Below, piece by piece: positions 57,851-64,000 of a DNA stretch of 64,000 bases. Origin of the DNA: Blastomyces gilchristii SLH14081 (lineage: Eukaryota > Ascomycota > Eurotiomycetes > Onygenales > Ajellomycetaceae); contig NW_003101681.1 in assembly GCF_000003855.2 (NCBI RefSeq), positions 59,083 to 123,082 on the forward strand, written 5' to 3'. The notes below the pieces were generated by a model. The model saw only the letters and a list, made by a program, of their open reading frames with translations, was not told the origin of the DNA and did not search any database. How positions within the stretch are numbered: the first letter of the stretch is position 1; every line of letters begins with the position of its first letter. The position numbers and the translations under genes were made by a program.

Positions 57851-60150
57851 TTCTTGATATACTGCTTCAGTGAGTACTTGAAGAAATTTATCAGTTTGAG
57901 CTGTTGTATGTCACAATTCATTCAGTGTAGATTCAGAAGAAGTTGAGATATTAGTGTCAGTATCAGTGTCAGTATCAGTGTCAGTGTCAGTGTCAGTGTC
58001 AGTTCAGAGAGAGAATGTTCTAATCAGAGAAGTGTATATAGTGTCATGAATAATCTTATTATAGTCAACTAGTATTTTCTGATCTAAGAGTCAGTGCTCT
58101 TAGTTCATTCAGTGAGTATCTGTTACATCAGATAATATATCTTACTCTCATTATAAGAGAGCACCTGTTATCAAGTTCTGACTACTAAGACAGTAGTGTA
58201 TTATGAAATAAAAACAGCTTAATAGATCAGAATATCACATCTGTCATTCAGTAAGCTTACAAATGATAGTGAAGTATTTGAGATTCTTATGATCTGTGAT
58301 TATCTCAAATTTGAAGACACTTCAGAGCTCAGAGTCTCATTCTTCTAGACAGTATACTATTGTAAGAAGTTTCTTGTTATAGATCTTATAGTTGTATTCA
58401 GTGAGACTCAGTTTCTTAGATATAAAGATATATGATTGTAAGATATTTTCATTATTATATTACAATATAACTTCTTCTATAATATTGTCAGAGAAATCTT
58501 CTTCAATAACTATCTTCTAATCAGAATCAAATATTATCAGTAGAGAGATATTAATGAATATCTTCTTCATCTGTATAAATGCAGCTTCAGTATTCACTAA
58601 TCACTGAAATACTGAGTTCTTCTTAATAAGTTTTGTAAGTGAGATTATAATATCTGAGACATTTTATATATATCACTGATAGAAGTTAGCAAATCTGATA
58701 AAGCTTCATACATCTTTTACAGTACATGAAGCTTTTCATTTAAGAATACCAGAGATCTTCTCAGAATTTATTCAAATTCTCTTATCAGCTTCTATGATAA
58801 AATCTAGATATTTTATACTCTTGAGTTTAAAATCATACTTATTAATATTTATTGATAGTTCTGCTTCTTATAATTATTGTAATACTCTTTATATATATTT
58901 CTGATATTACTTTCTGAATTCATCAGTGAAGATAAGAATGTTGTCAAGATATACAGATATAAACTTATTAAGAAAATCTTAGAGTACTCAGTTGATATAC
59001 TTCTGAAATATACTGAGAGCATTAGTCAGTTCAAAGAGTGTGACTACTTATTCAAAGAGATTATAACATGTTCAGAACACTGTAAGCTATTCATCTTCTT
59101 TAATGATACAAATCTTATAAAATAAAGTAATAATAATTAGCTTTTTAAATTATTGAGCTTATCTGATATATGCTAAGATTTCATTGATAAGAGATAAGAA
59201 ATAACAGTCTTTCTTCATTAATCTATTCAAATCTCAATAGTTCACATGGAATCAGAATTCTTTCTCTGATTTCTTTGCAAAGAGAATAGAAGCTGCAGTG
59301 AAAGAGTTACTATTATGTATAAATTTCTTATTCATCAGATTATTAAGTATCTTCTGAAGAAGAAGAAGGTCATCTCAAGATATATTATAAAGAAGGCCTT
59401 ATGATGATTCAGAATCTTTATTATTTTTCTTTTCTAACTTGATACTGTAGTTCACTTCTGAGCCTTGTAAGAGAAATATATTTATAATATTATCTTATCA
59501 GAAGACATCTAGATATTCATTATATTATTGAAAGAGTTTTGTATAAGAATCTGTTATTATAGTGCAGAATAACTTCTCTAGAGCTTTCTTAAGATTAATC
59601 AGACTAGTGAAGTAGATTGCTATATAATCTTACTATCAGCAATCTTATCAGTATTCTTGTTAGTGACATTGTCAGAAGCTTTTTCAGAGTATTTTATAGA
59701 CATTGACAGAGATTTGTATCAAGTTCATAGTCTTATAAATATCATCTTCATGAATTCAATTATTGTTAAGAAATATCAAACTTCTGTTTCAAGTATCAAA
59801 TAAGATGCCTTGTTTGAATAGTCAGATGAGTTCTAGTATAAGATTATAGTCAAGATTATCAATCTCATATATATAAGCATGTTCATGTTAATGTTCTCTG
59901 ATATCTATGTTTAGTTTCATCATGTAACAGATGCAAACATGTTTTGAGTCATTAAATTCTGTAAGAGGTCAGAGTTTTGATAAGAAAATACACTGAACAT
60001 TACAGTGTCTTACAACTGAAGATTTAATTATTATATAGTAGTATAGACTGCTGTCTATCATAGCTTTTATATTATATATATTATCTATCACAGTAGATAC
60101 AAGAATCACATTTATTGTCATTTTTTCTTTAAATTATTATCATCTGATCT
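57851..60150 (-). pseudogene. Chr-4 protease, RT and RNase H remnant
   Basis: Aligned with Chr-1 18400-20660. Protease lies at about 59960-60130. RT lies at about 58500-59400, with YLDN (family YLDD) at about 58930-58960. RNase H lies at about 57863-58450. A hexamer array (TCAGTG)n at about 57950-58005 encodes repeated Asp-Thr/Ser residues and is longer than in Chr-1. It is interrupted by stops at Trp and Gln codons. Confidence 0.72.
57950..58005. repeat. (TCAGTG)n hexamer array in Chr-4 pol
   Basis: Eight or nine units of GTGTCA/GTATCA. Chr-1 has a shorter, imperfect version at 18500-18530. It falls between RNase H and integrase, in frame as Thr-Asp repeats, so slippage would not shift the frame. 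Confidence 0.85.
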
Positions 60151-60329
60151 CTTCAAGCTTTTGTTTACAAATTTAAACAGAAGCTAATCTTTTCTCTGTT
60201 TCACTGAGACATTCTCATAGTTATTTTTCAAATTCTTCTTCAATGTGATATGATTAGTACAGACTGACACTGATTTATTCTTTAAGTGAGAAGATATGTA
60301 GACTGATTAGCAGTTGAAATTAATATATT

Positions 60330-61310
60330 CTAATCAGTTATAGTTGATACACACTTCTCATTGTCATTGATCAGCAACTTCTTCAGAAGTGATCTCAGAG
60401 ACTCAGAAGCCTGTTCAGACAGTGAAAATCCTTGCTTGTATGTAGATATTCAAGTCTACTCAATTCATGATATCTGTATTATTATGATTCTTCAGTGTGA
60501 ATGTATAAGTAGCTGAGATGTAACATCTTCTGCTGCTATTCTATATACTCTTAAGCTTAGTAAGACAGTCATTCAATATTCAGAGTTGTATGCAGAAGCA
60601 TTTATAAGTCTGATCTTTATCTACACTTATAAGAATCTGTAGAAGGTCAAAAGTTAGTATCTTCTTAAGCATGCTAATTTTTATTCAATTCTCTCAAGAT
60701 TAATCATCTGCTTCTAGAATCTTAGTGTTGAAATCAGAAATGAATGTTATAAGAGAAGTATTTCTCTGTCAGACACTCTGTAATTAATCTAATATCTTCT
60801 GTTGTATAGCAGTGTCTCAGAACAGAATATCAAGATATTTGATAATATTATCAGATATACATAACATCAATTCACATGCTTTTATTCATGAATGAAACTT
60901 CTGTCTCATACAATTCTTCAATTGATCATTGATATATCAATCTTGATTAGTTAATAAACTGATGACATCTTTATCTACACTTAGTTTCACATATATTTTC
61001 AATTTTTATGATGAATAGAGACTGAGATCAGAAGTATCAAAATATATAGAAGTATTTAGATATTTCTTCAGTACTTGTATATTTATATCTGATTCAATCA
61101 GTGTTGAAATTACTTATGCAAAGATTTCTAGTTGAAATAATTATTAGATTTTCTCATATTAGCATTGTTAAGTCACATGCATATCAGCTATCTGTTACTG
61201 TTGTAATTTCAATATTACTCAGAGTCACTGTGATACTGTATCTATACTTATATTCAAGAGTTCTGTTATATTATTAGTAGATATAGCTGTATTATTTATC
61301 AGATGTGTAT
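60330..61310 (-). pseudogene. Chr-4 gag remnant
   Basis: Aligned with Chr-1 gag (20860-21826). The start codon region near 61290 is mutated. The Gln-rich segment lies near 61150-61230 and the capsid region below. Stops are frequent. No CCHC knuckle is visible. Confidence 0.58.
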
Positions 61311-61610
61311 TATCTGCAGAATCAGAAGAAATATAATTATATAAATATCTTATACATCTAAGATATTAGAACTCTCAGATCTTTTACTGCCATTCTCTTT
61401 ATAAGATCTTATTACAGAGTAAGAATAACTGATAAGTAAGCTTCTATCTAGAGACTCAGTATTCACTTAACTAGTTATTTATTTAACGGATTGGAACTCA
61501 TTGTTTATTTAACTGATTATTATTTCTCTATTTCTTATCTATTGTTACATGTTCAGATATCTTCTCAATGAATAATCATTTTAATAAGAAGATAATGAAC
61601 ATTTTTCAAG

Positions 61611-61924
61611 TGTAAGAGATCTACACTAAATAGATCAGTATGATATTTATAGATCTTATATAACAAAGTGAAAAACATTAAAGAAGGAAAAGAAAGAGAA
61701 AGTGTGAGAATTAGCAATCAGAGTGAATATTTATACACATACACAGTAATGTATGCAGTGAAGCTTCAGAGTGAAAGAATAGAAATTTCATAAGTTTTTC
61801 AGCTGAGAATCAGCAACTGAAAATCAGAGCTTTCAGCAGGATTGATAATCAAGAATCAGAGCTTTCAGCGAAATCTATGAAGTGTAACAAAATAGTCTAT
61901 ATAATTGATCAGACGCAGTCTGTT
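61611..61924 (-). repeat. Chr-4 5' LTR (last three bases at 62439-62441)
   Basis: TGTAAGAGAT at 61611 to AGACGCAGTCTGTT at 61924; after MITE-3 the final ACA gives the LTR end, then TTCTT. The leader to its left includes a target-site-like AACGGATTGGAACTC piece near 61497 not seen in the other copies. Confidence 0.9.
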
Positions 61925-62430
61925 TAGACTGACCGTGTGACCGTGTCTGAGACCAGAACCAGATTTTTGAATAGTCTCATTATCAATTCGACTGATCTCA
62001 TTACATGATTTTAACATTAGATAGTAGTCTCATACTGTTTCAGTGAAACTTACTGTCTACTCTTGTCACATTTTCCAAATAAGACCATGATTTCCACTTC
62101 TCAATTTAAATTATTTTTATTGATTTAAATGACTTTAAATCTCATTTGAGTGTTATCAAAAAGTGTTACTTTTTAAAAAATTAAAAATAGTCTAAAAAAA
62201 ACCTTAAAATGTCTAAAAATAGTAACTTTATATTAAGAATTAAACTAAATGAAACCAAATGAGATCACTGTCTCATTTTTTTCAAGTCATGGTTTCATTT
62301 TAAGATCTGATATATAGTCACTTTACATGGTTTTTTAATAGTCAGTCCCAGCAGGATTCACGCCAAGAAATGTATGAGACCAGATCAAATGAGACCAAAT
62401 GTGAAATTCATAGTCCCGGCGGCCAGTCTA
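61925..62430 (+). mobile_element. MITE-3 (hAT-derived, 506 bp)
   Basis: TAGACTGACCG ... CGGCCAGTCTA, same orientation as MITE-2 and same length. Perfect 8-bp duplication AGTCTGTT at 61917-61924 and 62431-62438. Inserted three bases from the end of the Chr-4 5' LTR. Confidence 0.96.
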
Positions 62431-62446
62431 AGTCTGTTACATTCTT

Positions 62447-62678
62447 CTTCTCTTTCTTCAATCTGTAACAGTACTCACGCGTCTTGATAATCTGAAGAAT
62501 CACAGAATATTTTAAGAAGAATAATATAATTATTTTTAGTAAGTGTTAGAGAAGAGTGAAAGTAGAGAAGACAGTTAGTAATAATATGATAATAATAATA
62601 ATAATGATAATAATGATGATAATAATAATAATAATAGTAATAATAATAATAATGATAATAATAATACTAGTAACAATG

Positions 62679-62741
<63 letters not shown>

Positions 62742-63745
62742 GAAAAAGTATATTGAAATATATTTTTAACTTATCAAATATAAAGAGACTTAAAGAAAAT
62801 ATTAACAGCTTACTAAGATGTACAGAAACAGCTACAGTATTACATAGTAATATTATCTTCATTTAATATATACACTATTGATATTCTTTGTATACAGTTA
62901 TTACATAATCTGTATCAGAGATACATGCAGAAAACAGCTCTTTATTACTAGAGAGAATAATTACAGCAATTCTCTACTTTCATATTATAAAGATAAGTTA
63001 TTTTCATTTCTTTCTTCTCTCTTTTCTCTTCTTCAAATCATCACTAACTTCAAGCTGATATGAAAACTATTAAAATACTCACACAAACTCTCAAATTGAA
63101 GAGTATAGACTAATTAAATTTTTAATAAATATAGAAGAAATTAAATTATCTTCTATAATATTAATTACTTACTTCTCTCTTAATAAAACAGTAGTTATGT
63201 TCTCTCTCCTCTCTCTTGAACAAAACATGACCTGTGAAAAGTAAGTATCATGCCAGACTATAATAACTAACACAGTCTCAGTATACAGAGCTGTATATAT
63301 ACAGTGTATACTGAATTGAAAAGCTGTATAAGTTATATATTAGTAGCAGCATCTTAAGAAGAGCTGTATAGTATAAGAAAACTACAATTCTTAATCACAT
63401 GTATAGAGAGTGAATCACTAAAATAAGTATATATATATTGCATAAAAGTAACACTTTTTGATAATACTCAGTCTCTGATATTATGAAAATAGAGTCTCTT
63501 TATAAGATCTGTTTTTATCAGAAGTTGAGAAATCTTATATTTTTCATGATTATCTTCACATATCTTATCTAGGAAATTAATAAAGAGAATTATTGATTTC
63601 AGTATTCTGTTCTTAATATTATTTAAGTGATAGCAGAGTTCACTCTGATCACACTTTTTAAGTGTATATTTTCTAATTATTCACATTTATACAGATATAT
63701 ACTGATTATTTATTAAATAATATTAAGATAATAGCTTATCACAGC
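62447..63745 (-). mobile_element. hAT-2, right remnant
   Basis: Aligns with 40880-42130 of hAT-1: start of the coiled-coil ORF, trinucleotide array (62579-62740), 61-codon frame (62878-63063), and the GTAACACTTTTTGATAATAC motif near 63448. It ends at ATCACAGC, where hAT-3 inserted. The Ile- and Leu-rich frames over the AAT array are not genes. Confidence 0.9.
62579..62740 (+). repeat. (AAT)n microsatellite in hAT-2
   Basis: About 160 bp of AAT with scattered GAT and AGT. Orthologous to the 98-bp array at 41028-41125 of hAT-1, so it expanded or was made purer by G-to-A change. Confidence 0.95.
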
Positions 63746-64000
63746 TAGACTGACCGTGTGACTGTGTCTGAGACCAGAATCAAACTTTACAGTTGTCACA
63801 TTGCCTAAAAGCATTACTTCTGATCATGGTTTGTGTTCATCACATTGATTTCAAATCCTGTTATTTCAAATATTAAAGGTCTCAGATTCACTTTTCAAAT
63901 AAAAATCTAGTCTCAGATAAAGAATATGTTTGAATTCTTAGTCACATTTTCATTCTGATTTCATTATTGAAATGACATCATGAGATCATGAATCATTTCT
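63746..64000 (+). mobile_element. hAT-3, terminus of a further hAT copy (cut by window end)
   Basis: TAGACTGACCG at 63746, then 255 bp equal to the reverse complement of the right end of hAT-1 (about 42540-42797). It is therefore inverted relative to hAT-1 and inserted in hAT-2, with ATCACAGC (63738-63745) as left target site. Being far longer than the MITE match, it is likely a large copy running past the window. Confidence 0.9.

Larger units (their letters stand above)
47783..62441 (-). mobile_element. Chr-4, chromovirus (minus) with four nested insertions
   Basis: Flanked by the perfect 5-bp duplication TTCTT (47778-47782 and 62442-62446) inside hAT-2. Minus-strand order: 5' LTR (61611-61924 and 62439-62441), leader (61411-61610), gag, protease, RT, RNase H, integrase, chromodomain, polypurine tract, 3' LTR (51225-51239 and 47783-48084). 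Insertions: MITE-3, LINE-D, LINE-C and Chr-5. Without them it is about 5.5-6 kb. Confidence 0.93.

Noticed and set aside
57950..58005. Short regular hexamer array considered as a CRISPR-like or telomeric repeat.
   Set aside because: Units are 6 bp without spacers, do not match telomere repeats, and continue the pol reading frame.
62556..62862. Ile-rich and Leu-rich open frames on both strands.
   Set aside because: They are translations of the (AAT)n array in hAT-2.

Overview
The window looks like a gene-free, AT-rich heterochromatic block from a filamentous ascomycete fungus. It is built almost entirely of nested transposable elements. The families are Ty3/gypsy LTR retrotransposons (several chromoviruses), Tad1-like LINEs with an APE endonuclease and an RNase H domain, tRNA-headed SINEs, a hAT DNA transposon and its 506-bp MITEs. 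Nearly all reading frames are riddled with stops that fit repeat-induced point mutation (RIP): Trp TGG became TGA or TAG and Gln CAA became TAA, and CpG is almost absent. No ordinary host gene was recognised, and there are no rRNA genes or CRISPR arrays. Bacterial-type features are not expected. All element names used here (Gypsy-1, Chr-3 and so on) are local labels.

Layout. 1-5871: Gypsy-1 (minus). 5872-6386: leader and LTR of Chr-0 (minus). 6392-9600: Gypsy-2 (plus), carrying SINE-1. 10508-11441: LINE-A. 11842-18197: LINE-B, nearly full length with ORF1 and ORF2 and a 234-bp N gap. 18198-22438: chromovirus Chr-1 (minus). 22439-22886: unique spacer with a heptad-coding repeat. 22887-24426: Chr-2 (plus), ending in MITE-1. 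24933-47120: chromovirus Chr-3 (plus), which contains SINE-2, SINE-3, a tRNA-headed LINE derivative (Element E) and a whole nested retrotransposon, Gypsy-N (30742-45364). Gypsy-N in turn carries MITE-2 and the 5.86-kb hAT-1. 47121-47782 and 62442-63745: the two halves of a second hAT copy (hAT-2), split by chromovirus Chr-4 (minus, 47783-62441). Chr-4 carries Chr-5 (plus, 48085-51219, inside its 3' LTR), LINE-C (51880-56718), LINE-D (57518-57850) and MITE-3 (in its 5' LTR). 63746-64000: end of a third hAT copy. Most joints are proven by target-site duplications: 4-5 bp for LTR elements, 8 bp for hAT elements and MITEs, and about 9-16 bp for LINEs and SINEs.

The most unusual content is LINE-C and Element E. 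LINE-C has no ORF1. It begins with a tRNA-like sequence (perfect acceptor and T stems, near-consensus A and B boxes), followed by about 665 bp of GC-rich, hairpin-dense DNA that escaped mutation, and then the endonuclease-RT ORF2. Element E has a different tRNA-like head on a colinear, partly alignable body of the same length (about 749 against 745 bp), joined straight to the last 320 bp of the LINE. Both have clean target-site duplications. Together they suggest a family of tRNA-headed LINEs with internally deleted, SINE-like partners. The 370-bp SINEs share a short 3' end and (AAT)n tail with the LINEs, so the LINE machinery probably moves all of them.
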